Assembly: GCF_000187245.1 (NCBI RefSeq)
Contig: NC_027861.1
Span: 992,001-1,056,000 of the forward strand
Length of the DNA: 64,000 bases
Origin: Ogataea parapolymorpha DL-1
Taxonomy: Eukaryota > Ascomycota > Pichiomycetes > Pichiales > Pichiaceae
Reading direction: 5' to 3'
The notes below the pieces were generated by a model. The model saw only the letters and a list, made by a program, of their open reading frames with translations, was not told where the DNA came from and made no database searches. This document shows, piece after piece, positions 21,285-31,079 of this stretch. The translations under genes and the position numbers were made by a program. Every line of letters starts with the position of its first letter. Positions within the stretch are counted from its first letter, which is position 1.

Positions 21285-22859
21285 ATGGTCGAGGTCTCTC
21301 TTACCGTAGGAAAACTTGATGCATCGCTTGCATTATTACTCACACAGGATCATCACCTGATTGAGTTCCCTACTATTCTTCTGCCAGATGGAATATCGGC
21401 TGGATCTATCGTTAAGATCCACTGCGAAAGAGATCTCAAGCAGGAGGAAGCTGAGGATTCGACCTTTGATAGGCTGCAGGAAGAGATTTTCAACACTTTT
21501 GGCAAAAACGAACCAAAATGTCCTCAGCTCAAAATTGTTAACGTTACCCAAACATCCTGCGTTCTTGAATGGGAGTCATTGGAGCTCGGCACAGCTGAGT
21601 TGAAATCTCTCACACTGTACAAGAATGGAACAAAGATAGGGCAAATAAGGAGCCCTTTGTCAAAAAAAAACATCAAGTTAAGTGGGCTGCCGGTTGATAC
21701 CCAGTATAAATTTCATTTGAAGCTCGAGACCAGTGCTGGCAGCTACCTCTCGAACATTATTGAATTGAGAACTCACAAGATGACAGATTTGAGCGGTATA
21801 ACCGTTTGCATTGGGGAGATTGATTTTGATAGTGAGCCGTTTACTTTGCAAGACATAGAACAATCACTCAACAAAATTGGAGCAAGGCCGATATCGAGGG
21901 AGGTGAAAATTGATACGACGCAATTTATATGTACTCGCAAAACAGGTTCTGAGTATGAAAAAGCGAAATCACTCAACATTCCTATCGTACGTCCTGAGTG
22001 GCTGAAGGCTTGTGAACTGGAACGTCGGATTGTCGGTGTCAGCAAGTTTTATCTAGACTCTGAAAATCCTATTTGGAAGGAGAAAGAGTTTTGGGACTCA
22101 ACTAGATCTGAGGTAGACCAAAGCCAAAATAGGGTGCAGACTGACAGCACTAATGAAATCAATCCGAACTCAAGAGACAGGAATGGAAAGAACACAATCG
22201 ATCCTAGGGAGATGTTTGAGGAACGGCTTAATGAAGAGAAAGAACCAACTAGTTCGAAAGTCGACGTCGAGGGGACTTCAGTGGAGGCAGAAACTCTAGT
22301 AGAAGAAAAGGAGAAAGTACACGCATCAAAGCTCACTGAATCAGGCTCTCCTATTGACAATGATAACGGCTCAAATCAAGAGGAAACTGAAGAAGCTCAG
22401 GAAAAAGACAATTCTCATGATGCCAACGAGGTTTCTGAAGAGACGATGAAGTGGCATGACCATTCTTCTCTAGCAGAGTTACGAAATGAAGGCCTGAATC
22501 AATGCATACAAGAGGACAAAATGGAAGTAAACTCACGAGACATGAGTCAGACCTCATTGAATGATATATCAGAAGTGCCAGACACCGCTGTCTCTAACGA
22601 TCAGCATGGCATTTCTGATAATTTTGAGGGAGAAAATACTAAGTCTGTTGAATCTGTTTCTGAACAGGGCGCTATTGAAAAGCCCGAGTTCTCTGCCGAT
22701 GCAGAGACTACCAACCTACAAAGTAGTGGTTTAGAGTCTTCGCCTACGAAACTTGATCAAAAGCCATTAGAAGAAAATGAGCCGCAAGAATTATCCAGTG
22801 TCTTGTCAGAGAAGAAGAACATAGGCGGAAAGAGGAAGAAAAACAAAAAGAAAAGGTAA
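21285..22859 (+). CDS. CHS5: Exomer scaffold subunit Chs5
   Basis: The 524-residue protein opens with the Chs5 N-terminus (VSLTVGKLDASLALLLTQDH, then IEFPTILLP), which forms the dimerisation and ChAP-binding element. A fibronectin type III domain follows (about 75-165) and then a BRCT domain (about 170-255, with VRPEWLKACELERRIV). The second half is acidic, low in complexity and ends in a Lys-rich stretch. Chs5 is the core of exomer, which carries chitin synthase Chs3 and other cargo from the trans-Golgi to the plasma membrane. The coding run of nine A near 21662 is in frame, so homopolymers here are not generally mis-assembled. Confidence 0.95.
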   Translation: MVEVSLTVGKLDASLALLLTQDHHLIEFPTILLPDGISAGSIVKIHCERDLKQEEAEDSTFDRLQEEIFNTFGKNEPKCPQLKIVNVTQTSCVLEWESLELGTAELKSLTLYKNGTKIGQIRSPLSKKNIKLSGLPVDTQYKFHLKLETSAGSYLSNIIELRTHKMTDLSGITVCIGEIDFDSEPFTLQDIEQSLNKIGARPISREVKIDTTQFICTRKTGSEYEKAKSLNIPIVRPEWLKACELERRIVGVSKFYLDSENPIWKEKEFWDSTRSEVDQSQNRVQTDSTNEINPNSRDRNGKNTIDPREMFEERLNEEKEPTSSKVDVEGTSVEAETLVEEKEKVHASKLTESGSPIDNDNGSNQEETEEAQEKDNSHDANEVSEETMKWHDHSSLAELRNEGLNQCIQEDKMEVNSRDMSQTSLNDISEVPDTAVSNDQHGISDNFEGENTKSVESVSEQGAIEKPEFSADAETTNLQSSGLESSPTKLDQKPLEENEPQELSSVLSEKKNIGGKRKKNKKKR

Positions 22860-22950
22860 ATAGGTCATTATTTACAGTACAGACTTAAGTTCTCGCGAGT
22901 AACTCTGAGCTATTGGAATCTCACATATATTTGTGACAAGTAAAATGGGT

Positions 22951-23310
22951 CTATTCACCAAATAATCTTCTCACTCTTCTCAAGACTGAGTCTTTTTCGG
23001 GGTCATATGGGTGATCCTTGGAAGGTATTTCAAGTATGGCTGGAAAAGGATTTGTAAACATATCTATGAGTAACCTGATCCTCTCCGCAATATGCTGATT
23101 AATCAGAAGAATCGCAATATCATCTCTCTGAACAAATTGGTTGAAGTATAATTCGAGTTCTTCTTCTTTTGTGTTATCAGTGCAAACCAGGAAGTTTTTT
23201 TCTTTGTTCGGTTCGTTTGACACTTGCCCTATCCCCGCGAGCAACATGCCTGTGATGGTGTCCTCATCACCCATGACTGCGATCAACGTTCTGTTTTTAT
23301 TTGCCTCCAT
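22951..23310 (-). CDS. VMA7: V-type ATPase V1 subunit F
   Basis: The 119-residue protein matches yeast Vma7 (118 residues) over its whole length. It has [20 protein letters not shown], then a variable middle, then [16 protein letters not shown] and the nearly invariant end [20 protein letters not shown]. It is part of the V1 sector rotor stalk and is needed for vacuolar acidification. It is divergent from the DPC29/TACO1 homologue with 106 bp between starts. Confidence 0.97.
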   Translation of the reverse strand: MEANKNRTLIAVMGDEDTITGMLLAGIGQVSNEPNKEKNFLVCTDNTKEEELELYFNQFVQRDDIAILLINQHIAERIRLLIDMFTNPFPAILEIPSKDHPYDPEKDSVLRRVRRLFGE

Positions 23311-23416
23311 AGCGAATGCTGTGACCTTACGTTATGAACAACGCTATCCGAGAAATTTGGCAGCCATATTTTTTTTTCTTTTTTACTTCTCTCTCGAAAT
23401 TACAACTGTAAGTTTG

Positions 23417-24238
23417 ATGTTTCGTTTATCTTCCAAAATCTACAAGAGGCTTGCTGAAACTAGCAAGACTCGAGGATTCCATTCATCGATTTATCCATTC
23501 GCCGGGCATAGTAAATGGGCAAATATAAAGCATAAGAAGGCAGCAAATGACGCCGCTAAAGCAGCTATTTCTTTCAAGATGTCATCGAAACTGACAATGC
23601 TTGCCAAAGTAGGCGGAGCAGACTTGTCGAAGAATATTCAGCTCAGTAATGCAATTGATCAAGCGAAATCCATGAACATACCTAAAAGAGTGATTGAGAC
23701 AGCCATAAAGAGAGGAACCGGAGAGCTCAAATCGCAGGATAAAATGGAGACGGTACTGTATGAAGGCATGGCACCTGGTGGGGTAGCAATAGTTGTCGAG
23801 GCAATAACAGATAACAAAAATAGAACATTGGGGTTCCTGAGGCCCTGTTTTAACAAATACGGCTTGAGCATGACTCCTACAAGCTATATGTTTGATAAAA
23901 AGGGAATGATTTTGATTGATATAGAGAAATCGGATTTTGATGCCGCTTTCGAGAAGATCTTAGAGCTGGGAGCCGAGGATATACAGGAAGTTGATGAAGA
24001 AAGTAACCTCGTAGAAGTTATTACTGATCCCGCAGAATTCGGAAGGATTGCAAATGAATTGAAAAGTGATTACAAGATTAAGGAGATGCAGATTGGTTTT
24101 ATGCCAAAAGCCGAAATGGCAACTCGCATTACCGATGGAGAGACCAGAACCGTTTACGAGAAATTTATCGCAAGTATAGAAGATCTTGACGACGTTACAC
24201 AGGTTTATACGAATTTGAAAGATGACGAGAGTCATTGA
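23417..24238 (+). CDS. DPC29: Mitochondrial YebC/TACO1-type translational activator
   Basis: The product is 273 residues from the ATG at 23417. The open frame runs further upstream to 23141 but would overlap VMA7 and is discarded. A short basic presequence (MFRLSSKIYKRLAET) precedes the TACO1/YebC hallmark AGHSKWANIKHKKAANDAAK. IPKRVIETAIKRGTGE and YEGMAPGGVAIVVEAITDN follow. Yeast Dpc29 and human TACO1 act on mitochondrial translation, the human protein on COX1. The family call is secure; the symbol is by orthology with the single yeast member. Confidence 0.93.
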   Translation: MFRLSSKIYKRLAETSKTRGFHSSIYPFAGHSKWANIKHKKAANDAAKAAISFKMSSKLTMLAKVGGADLSKNIQLSNAIDQAKSMNIPKRVIETAIKRGTGELKSQDKMETVLYEGMAPGGVAIVVEAITDNKNRTLGFLRPCFNKYGLSMTPTSYMFDKKGMILIDIEKSDFDAAFEKILELGAEDIQEVDEESNLVEVITDPAEFGRIANELKSDYKIKEMQIGFMPKAEMATRITDGETRTVYEKFIASIEDLDDVTQVYTNLKDDESH

Positions 24239-24333
24239 TGTTTGCTAATTTATACTGAACTAGATTGGCACATACCTAGGACACCTTGATATAGCATTGA
24301 TTCTAATGTATAAGAAAGTTTGCTTACAGTACT

Positions 24334-24598
24334 TCACTCTTGTTTGCTGATGACTTCCTCCAACTTGTCGTCAAACTTGGGGACCTCTCTCCCCAGCTTC
24401 AACGTCTTGTCTGTTCTCAATTTCTTGGAGGAGAAGTAGATGGCGGAAACGCATGCCATTCCGCAGGCTGCGAACAGCGGATATAATTCAACTGGAATAC
24501 TTTTAATAAAGGAGCTCGATTTCTGGATACGTTAGTCCATTAATAAATTTGGGAGGTATACTTACGGCAGCGTTGAATGTTGGATTGGTTGGTCTCAT
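24334..24598 (-). CDS. MIN8: Small mitochondrial inner-membrane protein, UPF0495/Min8-like (one intron)
   Basis: Exon 1 is 24598-24566 and encodes 11 residues (MRPTNPTFNAA). A 43-nt intron spans 24565-24523 (GTAAGT, GACTAAC, CCAG). Exon 2 is 24522-24334 and encodes 62 more residues. The 73-residue product has one hydrophobic span (LYPLFAACGMACVSAIYF) followed by KKLRTDKTLKLG. As far as recalled, this matches the yeast UPF0495 protein YPR010C-A (Min8), which is also about 72 residues and intron-containing. It was not detectable as a long unspliced frame. The gene model is well supported by splice signals and frame; the name is less certain. Confidence 0.75.
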
Positions 24599-24929
24599 TC
24601 TTGTGTCACTTCAATGCTACTTAAAGTCGCTTAATTCCTGTTGCTGATGAAAAAAACAAATCAGTCTATTATTGCACGATTCAACTTTATTGAAGGACCA
24701 ATCAGCAAATTTTAGTTAGTCTTAATTTTTTTGGTTATGAGCTCCGTTAAGGTGCTTGGAGGTCGAACGATGTTAGACGCGTCGATTACAGTGCACATAA
24801 CCTCATTACGTGCCAAGATTCAACGAGTCGAAAATTGAGGATAAGGAGTCTGTGGTAGTCCTATTAAGTTTCACTTTAGATACCAGTATTGTTCGATTGG
24901 ATTCATATTTTGGCTCATTCCAACCGTAG
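24599..24929. promoter_or_regulatory. Divergent promoter region between the MIN8-like gene and PBP1
   Basis: These 331 bp separate two divergent starts and must hold both promoters. No motif was recognised with confidence. Confidence 0.45.
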
Positions 24930-27196
24930 ATGACTTCAAGAGGCAGCCAGTCGAATAACCCATCTGGCTCCAAATTCACTGGAGGGAATCAGCACCGTCG
25001 TACAGGCTCGAAAAATTGGTCACATATCAATGTATCCTCAGCACCCAATTACAGTGCGTCCACGTTCGCGGCCAATGGAAGAAAGGCAAATAGCGCTGCT
25101 CAGGTGGGCACAACTCAAGGAAATCAACCTGCGTACCATCTGGCGAACTCAGCGCAGGACCAAGAAGCATCGTTGAGGCATATGAACGATCGATTATTGT
25201 TTGGACTTATCCGGAGTATTGGTTGTAAAAGTAGAATAACTACCAACTCCGGAGCTACTTATGATGGAATTTTATACACCAGTGGTGACATCACGGATTC
25301 AGGAGTTGGTTTAATTTTGAAATACCCGCAACTGAAAAAAGGTTCGTTTACCCCATCAGAAGAGGTCAATAATAAAGCTGAGCTTCCGGAGACGCTAATT
25401 TTTTCTGAAAAGGATATACTGAAGATGGAATTCGAAGATGTGGATTTCGAACCTATTCAGCAATCTGGAAAACCGAGATTGAATACCTCAGGCAGAAGTT
25501 TTAGGACAGACATCGATATATCGGCTAACTCTGCATTCCACGAGAGAGAATTGCAGAAATGGGTACCGGATGAAGATATTGATGCAAGATTGACCGAAGG
25601 TTTGGGGGACGCCGACTCAAACGTCCATTGGGATCAATTCGAAGTGAACGAACGTAAATTTGGTATCCAGTCCACGTACGACGAGGATTTGTACACCACC
25701 AAAATCTCTAAAAAATGCGCCAGACTACGAACAAAGGTTGAAGGAAGCTGAGAAAATAGCAAGGGAAATTGAGTCTCAAGGCCACAATGGTAATATACAC
25801 CTTGCTGAAGAGAGAGGTATTATAGTAGATGATAGCGGAGTTGACGAAGAAGACAAATATTCAGGTGTTGCCAGAGAGCCTGCCTCTCAAAACGAGGGCG
25901 ACGCATTACTACTCGGAATGTTGAGGGCTAACACCAAAGATCATAAGACTGAATTGAGATCGACTGCCACAGGGAAGTACGTACCTCCTAGACAGCGTGG
26001 TGCCAACTTTCATGGTGATCCTGCCATAGTTACCAGCTCAGCCACTGAACACAGAAAAGATGCTACTCTCGAGTCATCTGTGGGCTTGGATGCACATGAT
26101 CACGGCTCTAGTGACCACCAGACACATGCTTCTCACTCTGAGCGCCTGAAAAACACAACGACTGAAAGCCGGAAGTTTAATCACCAGAATGAAATCAATT
26201 CGTTACGGGAATTCTCGGCAACCTTCAAAGTGCCATCAAAGATTCCTCCAGATTTACTTCCTATACTTTCGAAAGATAAAGTAAAACAGAATGAGATAAT
26301 GAAAAAAGTCCGGAACAAAAGACAGCGAAAAAGTGCAGAAAAGTGAAGAAGAAGATGATCACTCGAGAACTGCAGACATCAATACCGATTCCAAGACCCC
26401 CACCCCTATTTTGAGTAAAAAAAAGATGGACCCAAGGACTGCTCCCACATTCAAGATGAACCCAAATTCAGTTCCCTTTTCTCCAAGCTTTTCGTCTTCA
26501 AGAAACTCTCCAGCTTTAAACTCCGGTGAGATAGTACAATCTCCGCAGCAGCGCAACAAGAAAGAAGCAGCATCTTTTTTCCCTACAGGTAAATCGCCAA
26601 AGGAGTTACCAATTCGTAGTACCTGTGGAAGTTTTTTCAACACCAAATTTAACGTGCTTATCAAGGCGCGGATCGAGTATGAGGAAAAGAACGAAACGAA
26701 GAATGTTCTTATAATTAATATCGAAAAACCTTTTGCGACGCCTCCAACTTGGCCATCGACCGTTGAGGAATCATACAAAATGGCATTTTCAAAACAGCCT
26801 GAGTGGATTGGGTCTCCAGCGACAATACCACCGATGCAAAAAAGGATGTATCAAGTCTCAGCTCAACCTTTCCCAATGATGGCTCCTCCACCTCAACAGC
26901 ATCCACCAGTGCCTCAGCCTGTAATGATGGCTCAGCCTATGCAAATGGATCCTCACAATATGCACATGCCCCAGCCCACATTTGTGGTTCCTCAATTTCA
27001 ACAGCCTCAATTCATTCCTTTTTACCAGCCGCCACCAAGCGTGCCACAGATGGCCTATGGAATTCCTCAAAACCAGAATCTTGCGAGTGGTGCTATACCG
27101 GTATCAATGAGACAGCAAGGGCATCGAAACTCAAGGAACCATTACAACACCCAGCAACAACTGAACGCTAGGGGCGGAAATGGTTACAAATTTTGA
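24930..27196 (+). CDS. PBP1: Ataxin-2 homologue Pbp1, interrupted by two frameshifts
   Basis: Three overlapping frames together give one ataxin-2 protein of about 750 residues. Frame one (24930-25751) has an Lsm-like domain (about 88-150, RSIGCKSRITTNSG) and most of the LsmAD domain (FRTDIDISANSAF, then HWDQFEVNERKFGIQSTYDE and YTTKISK). The homology continues in the next frame (APDYEQRLKEAEKIAREIES, then GNIHLAEERGIIVDDSG) from about 25714, and in a third frame from about 26303-26344 to 27196. The last part has a PAM2-like and Pro/Gln-rich C-terminus. Both shifts need one base skipped, and each lies at or near an A6 run (25710-25715; 26302-26307, or A5 at 26328-26332). No intron fits. Pbp1 binds poly(A)-binding protein and affects polyadenylation and stress granules. 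It may be a pseudogene, an assembly error or recoding. Confidence 0.85.
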
Positions 27197-27368
27197 AAAG
27201 CATCCAGGGATCATGTGATTTCATGCAGAGCGCTGGACTGGGAAACTAGCGCAAAGTATATGATCTTCATCAGAACGTTGTAGTAAGCAAGCACTAAGTC
27301 TGCAATAAAAAACCTTTGCCTTTTCGGGATAAAATTAATTTTTTGATTTTTTGAGACCTACTTACACA

Positions 27369-28391
27369 ATGTCAGTATACAGAATATTGGGGGGCATCTA
27401 CATAAGCTCGGTGGAGCCCCTTTACAAAGGTTTGGACATAAGAAATGACCACGGAATAGAGTATATTATCTCGGTACAGAAACAAAGTATACCTGAATTT
27501 TATACTAAGGATCCTTATCGTCACCTTCAAATTTCAGTGGACGATGATGAAAAGTCTAATATAATAGCTTTTTTTGAACAAACGAATCGTTTCATTTGCT
27601 TCGCCCTTTATGGAAATTCTGACCAGACACCCGATACCGCGAAAGCAGCGAAGCATAAATCTAACATTCTAATACATTGCAATGCTGGATGTTCTAGATC
27701 TCCAACAATTTTGGCAGCTTTTTTAATGAAATACTATCAGATGAGTCTAAAAGTTGCACTTTATGCAATGAAACGGGTTAAGTCAGACGTTTGCCCCAAT
27801 GATACCTTTCTACATCAGCTGAAACTATACGAAGAGCTGGGTTGTCAAGATAGTACGAAAATACTGGAGGGTATTCCAACATATAAACAAATGGTATTGG
27901 AACTTGGCTGCGATAATCATGAGGCTTTAGTTAAATCTGACGACTTATATGGAGACGATTCCACTAATATCAACGTATCGAGTGTTTTGAGGTGCAGAAG
28001 ATGTAGGGGTATGCTTGCAAATTCAACATCATTCATACCTCATGAACCACCATCAGGTGACAAAGATAAGCAAGCGTTTTTCGTTAAAAACGCTTTCAAA
28101 TCAAAAAGAGTGAGGAACATTCAGAGGGGCGCAAATGAGTGTACACATTACTTCGTCGAGCCGCTCAAGTGGATGCAACCAGAATTATCACTAAGCGAAT
28201 TGGAGGGTAAATTTCTGTGCCCCAAATGTAAGGCCAAAGTAGGAGCGTATTCATGGAGAGGCTCTCGTTGTAGCTGTGGAAAATGGATGGTCCCAGCAAT
28301 TCACTTGCAGAAAGCTAAGGTTGATGAAATAAGCCAGGGGAAATCCGAATCGCTTGTACGAAATCCTCTAGCTTCCTTGACGGATGGATAA
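27369..28391 (+). CDS. YVH1: Dual-specificity phosphatase Yvh1
   Basis: From the first ATG (27369) the protein has 340 residues; a TTG lies in frame at 27351. The phosphatase domain carries the HCxxGxxR signature as HCNAGCSR, with catalytic Cys104 and Arg110. The C-terminal zinc-binding region has CRRCR, CPKCK and CSCGKW pairs, characteristic of Yvh1. Yeast Yvh1 releases Mrt4 from pre-60S ribosomes through its zinc domain; phosphatase activity is not needed for that. Its TAA stop is directly adjacent to the stop of the convergent APC15-like gene, with no base between them. Confidence 0.95.
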   Translation: MSVYRILGGIYISSVEPLYKGLDIRNDHGIEYIISVQKQSIPEFYTKDPYRHLQISVDDDEKSNIIAFFEQTNRFICFALYGNSDQTPDTAKAAKHKSNILIHCNAGCSRSPTILAAFLMKYYQMSLKVALYAMKRVKSDVCPNDTFLHQLKLYEELGCQDSTKILEGIPTYKQMVLELGCDNHEALVKSDDLYGDDSTNINVSSVLRCRRCRGMLANSTSFIPHEPPSGDKDKQAFFVKNAFKSKRVRNIQRGANECTHYFVEPLKWMQPELSLSELEGKFLCPKCKAKVGAYSWRGSRCSCGKWMVPAIHLQKAKVDEISQGKSESLVRNPLASLTDG

Positions 28392-29399
28392 TTACTCTAT
28401 AGTCATGTCATAATCAGATGACCTGGTGGTGTTTGCATGAACATCTATTCTCAGCCCGGGGGACCTTAAACAGGGACTGTCTTGTAAATCAGCATGATCA
28501 TGCGAATGCATATATGGAGTTTGTGGAGAGGTGTCACCTGTTGCAGTCTCATCTCCTTCTCGACCAGCACGACCAGTTCTTATTTGGTTTGATGCAGACG
28601 TTTCAGTCGTCGCAGTTGTTGACGTAAGAGGCCCAGAATGGAGCAGTACATTATCAGTCGCAACATATGCGGTTGGGGGGTTTGAATCATTCTCGGTTGG
28701 GCAATTAATCGAAATGCTATGATCATCTTGATATTCCTCAGAGGCCATGAATGCTTCCGCATCATTAATGACAGCGTTGTCATCACGCATGATGCCAGCG
28801 CCGCCGTCGCTATCATCATCATCATCATCATCATCATTGTCAACACCACCACTATCAGTGTTGAAATCCAGAGAGTAGGCATCATTGTTTGGAATATCAG
28901 CATCAAGATCGGCTTCTGTATCATTGTTCAAATGAAGGGAATGAGTAAGCTCCTCAACACTATTACCAACAATGTTGTCCACCTCTTCGTCTTCGTCTGC
29001 AGCTGTAAACGCATCCCCACCTTCGAAGTTGATAGGATCATCATCGTGATCTTCCTCCTCAGATATTTGCTTCATGCTTTTTTCAAGTCCCATCGGTTTC
29101 AGGTAACTATAGCCAACTTTGCTGAGGTCGCTAAGATATGTCAAATCTTGGGATATGGAAGTTGCCAAATACTCTAACGTAGTATTGCTTGCTTGTTCTG
29201 ATCGTAATATTATCAACCCACTAGACGCGTCTGATATTCTGATCGGGGTTGGCAATGCAGGTGAATACGACGACAGAGGGGGAAATCGGCTTGCATTGAT
29301 ATCAGATCCTCTCTCCTGTGGTTTTGTGGATTGTCTTGTGTTAGACTCCAGCATCCATAAATGATGCGCATCACGGGGGATCAGATCTGGTAAATACAT
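28392..29399 (-). CDS. Acidic protein with Apc15/Mnd2-like N-terminus
   Basis: The first ATG (29399) gives 335 residues; an in-frame GTG lies at 29426. The start MYLPDLIPRDAHHLWML resembles the short conserved N-terminal box of Apc15 (human FPSLFPRVTETLW). As in Apc15, an acidic region follows (residues about 110-220 with EEEDHDDD, DEDEEVD and a run of Asp encoded by an ATC repeat). The remainder is Ser/Thr-rich and low in complexity. Apc15, called Mnd2 in yeast, is an anaphase-promoting complex subunit that modulates checkpoint control or Ama1. The assignment rests on about 15 residues plus composition, so it is tentative, and no symbol is given. Confidence 0.5.
   Translation of the reverse strand: MYLPDLIPRDAHHLWMLESNTRQSTKPQERGSDINASRFPPLSSYSPALPTPIRISDASSGLIILRSEQASNTTLEYLATSISQDLTYLSDLSKVGYSYLKPMGLEKSMKQISEEEDHDDDPINFEGGDAFTAADEDEEVDNIVGNSVEELTHSLHLNNDTEADLDADIPNNDAYSLDFNTDSGGVDNDDDDDDDDSDGGAGIMRDDNAVINDAEAFMASEEYQDDHSISINCPTENDSNPPTAYVATDNVLLHSGPLTSTTATTETSASNQIRTGRAGREGDETATGDTSPQTPYMHSHDHADLQDSPCLRSPGLRIDVHANTTRSSDYDMTIE
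28812..28838. repeat. (ATC)n trinucleotide repeat, coding poly-Asp
   Basis: Eight ATC units and a final ATT on the plus strand read as GAT codons on the minus strand and make a poly-Asp tract in the APC15-like protein. Such a repeat can change length without breaking the frame. Confidence 0.85.
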
Positions 29400-29519
29400 A
29401 AATGAAGAAGCCAAAATGATCAACACTTGAACAGGCGCTCAAAAAAAACCACAATATTCAGACATTTTATTTTTTTGAGGGTCTATTTACATGAGCTAAA
29501 CTAAACATCTTTGCACAAG

Positions 29520-30920
29520 TCAAGCTGTTAAATGTCTTTCTTCGCTTTGGAAAAATCTATCCCACTGTCCTTTTTTGTGAAGCATTGCCAAGACCAATAC
29601 CACAGGCAGTTGCCATATAGAGCTCCAAAAAGTCTTCTTAGCATAATAGTTGGCTAAATCGATAGCTTTTTGAGATGGGCCGCCGCTTTCTTGAACTTTA
29701 CGCGAGTAGTTCAAACGTTGTTGCCACCAAAATCTGAAGGACATGTATGCCATCCATCCATTCAAAACACTAGAGTCAAGCATAAACAGTGGATCGGTCA
29801 CGTTGTAGTAGCACAATCCAAAACAAATCAGAAACATCAGTATTGAGTACCTTAAGGAAACTCTGGCGTTCAATTTTGGATTCTCATAAGCGGCCATGAC
29901 ATAACCTGCACGCTTATATTCATCACGAATGTTATGACTTAGGGAGTTGAAGTGCGGGAATTGCCATGCGTACAACAGTAAAGCCAAACACCATGCGCCT
30001 GGATCACTCAAACTTGAACATGCGGCCCATCCCATTAAGGGCGGGATAGCCCCCACAACTGCACCAACCCAAGTGTTCAGGATTGACACCCTTTTCAAAG
30101 ACGTGTAGATCCATGAGTAGAGGACAATATTGGTGAGTCCCAATGCAGCAACTATTGGATTAACTCCATAATATAGAATTGTGCAACCAAGCAAGCCAGT
30201 CATCGATGCAAAGATGAAGGCCTCATTAGGTGTAACAGATCCATTGACAACAGGACGAGCTTGCGTTCTTATCATCAGCCTATCGAATTCGGGTTCTCTT
30301 CCCATGTTGATAGCATTAGCGCTTCCAGAAGCCATTAGCGTCCCTAGAGTTAAGCAAACAAATTCTGACAAACTTGTAGAATTAGGAGCTAAAGCATACG
30401 AACATATGGATGATAACATGATAAGGAATGTCAGTTGAGGTTTTGTAAGTGCCAAATACGGAGCGCACAGTTGTTTCAAATTCGGACTCTCGTCCTGTAA
30501 CACGCGTTGTAGAACTGAAGACTTCTTAGCAATTTCAGTTTTAGGTTTGACCTCAAATGGAATATGCGATATATCAGGTCGAGGATGGCAGGCCAAAGCC
30601 GACTTAGCGACTGATTTGATGACATTCGTAGAATCCTCAGAAGCCAAAGCGGGGATTGACTTCGATGTATACGGTAAATTTAACAGCTTGTAGTTTGGAT
30701 CAAACTGTAAGTTAAGTTTCTTTTTAGTTTTGCGCTGGACATCGTTACGGTCGAAATTTATAGCAACGTTATTCAACTGTTCGTTTGAGTAATAATAAAA
30801 TCTTCGTGATATTTTGGTGAATGGGGTTTTCATCGTCGAGTGGAACACAGTAATCGGAACCCAACATACGTTAGGATTTGAGAACAAAGGTATCCCCGAG
30901 ATTTGCATCTTCCACATCAT
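29520..30920 (-). CDS. COX10: Protoheme IX farnesyltransferase Cox10
   Basis: The first ATG (30920) gives 466 residues. The N-terminal 150 or so residues are basic and Ser-rich, consistent with a mitochondrial presequence and linker. The catalytic UbiA prenyltransferase core follows with SANAINMGREPEFDRLMIRT, then QARPVVNG, and multiple hydrophobic spans (GAVVGAIPPLMGWAA, then LLLYAWQFPHFNSL). Cox10 adds a farnesyl group to heme B to make heme O, the first step to heme A for cytochrome oxidase. The size matches the yeast protein (462 residues). The gene is followed by the APC15-like gene 120 bp downstream on the same strand. Confidence 0.96.
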   Translation of the reverse strand: MMWKMQISGIPLFSNPNVCWVPITVFHSTMKTPFTKISRRFYYYSNEQLNNVAINFDRNDVQRKTKKKLNLQFDPNYKLLNLPYTSKSIPALASEDSTNVIKSVAKSALACHPRPDISHIPFEVKPKTEIAKKSSVLQRVLQDESPNLKQLCAPYLALTKPQLTFLIMLSSICSYALAPNSTSLSEFVCLTLGTLMASGSANAINMGREPEFDRLMIRTQARPVVNGSVTPNEAFIFASMTGLLGCTILYYGVNPIVAALGLTNIVLYSWIYTSLKRVSILNTWVGAVVGAIPPLMGWAACSSLSDPGAWCLALLLYAWQFPHFNSLSHNIRDEYKRAGYVMAAYENPKLNARVSLRYSILMFLICFGLCYYNVTDPLFMLDSSVLNGWMAYMSFRFWWQQRLNYSRKVQESGGPSQKAIDLANYYAKKTFWSSIWQLPVVLVLAMLHKKGQWDRFFQSEERHLTA

Positions 30921-31015
30921 TCTTGATCGCAGAGGCTTAAGAGTGCCGAAGGACAATCAAAGTTAGGCCTGTTCTAAGTTTTGCAAGATATGCATTTTTT
31001 TCCAGGTTTCTTAGA

Positions 31016-31022
31016 CGGGTAA
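31016..31022 (+). promoter_or_regulatory. Reb1-type site CGGGTAA upstream of COX10
   Basis: CGGGTAA matches the core Reb1 site and continues as CGCG. It lies 96 bp before the COX10 ATG and between the COX10 start and the RPN8 stop. A 7-mer is expected several times by chance in this window, so the call rests on its promoter position. Confidence 0.35.
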
Positions 31023-31079
31023 CGCGACAAGATTACGATTACACAAGCAAAAGCAATGAAGTTTCATTACTATTTAATT

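Noticed and set aside
23141..23416. 92-codon upstream extension of the TACO1/DPC29 frame.
   Set aside because: It begins at a non-canonical position inside the VMA7 coding sequence on the other strand, and the mitochondrial presequence and conserved domain start cleanly at the ATG at 23417.
25660..25751. An intron in PBP1 that would join the first two frames.
   Set aside because: The available GT/AG pairs would remove the conserved YTTKI segment of LsmAD and have no branch point, so a frameshift explains the data better.
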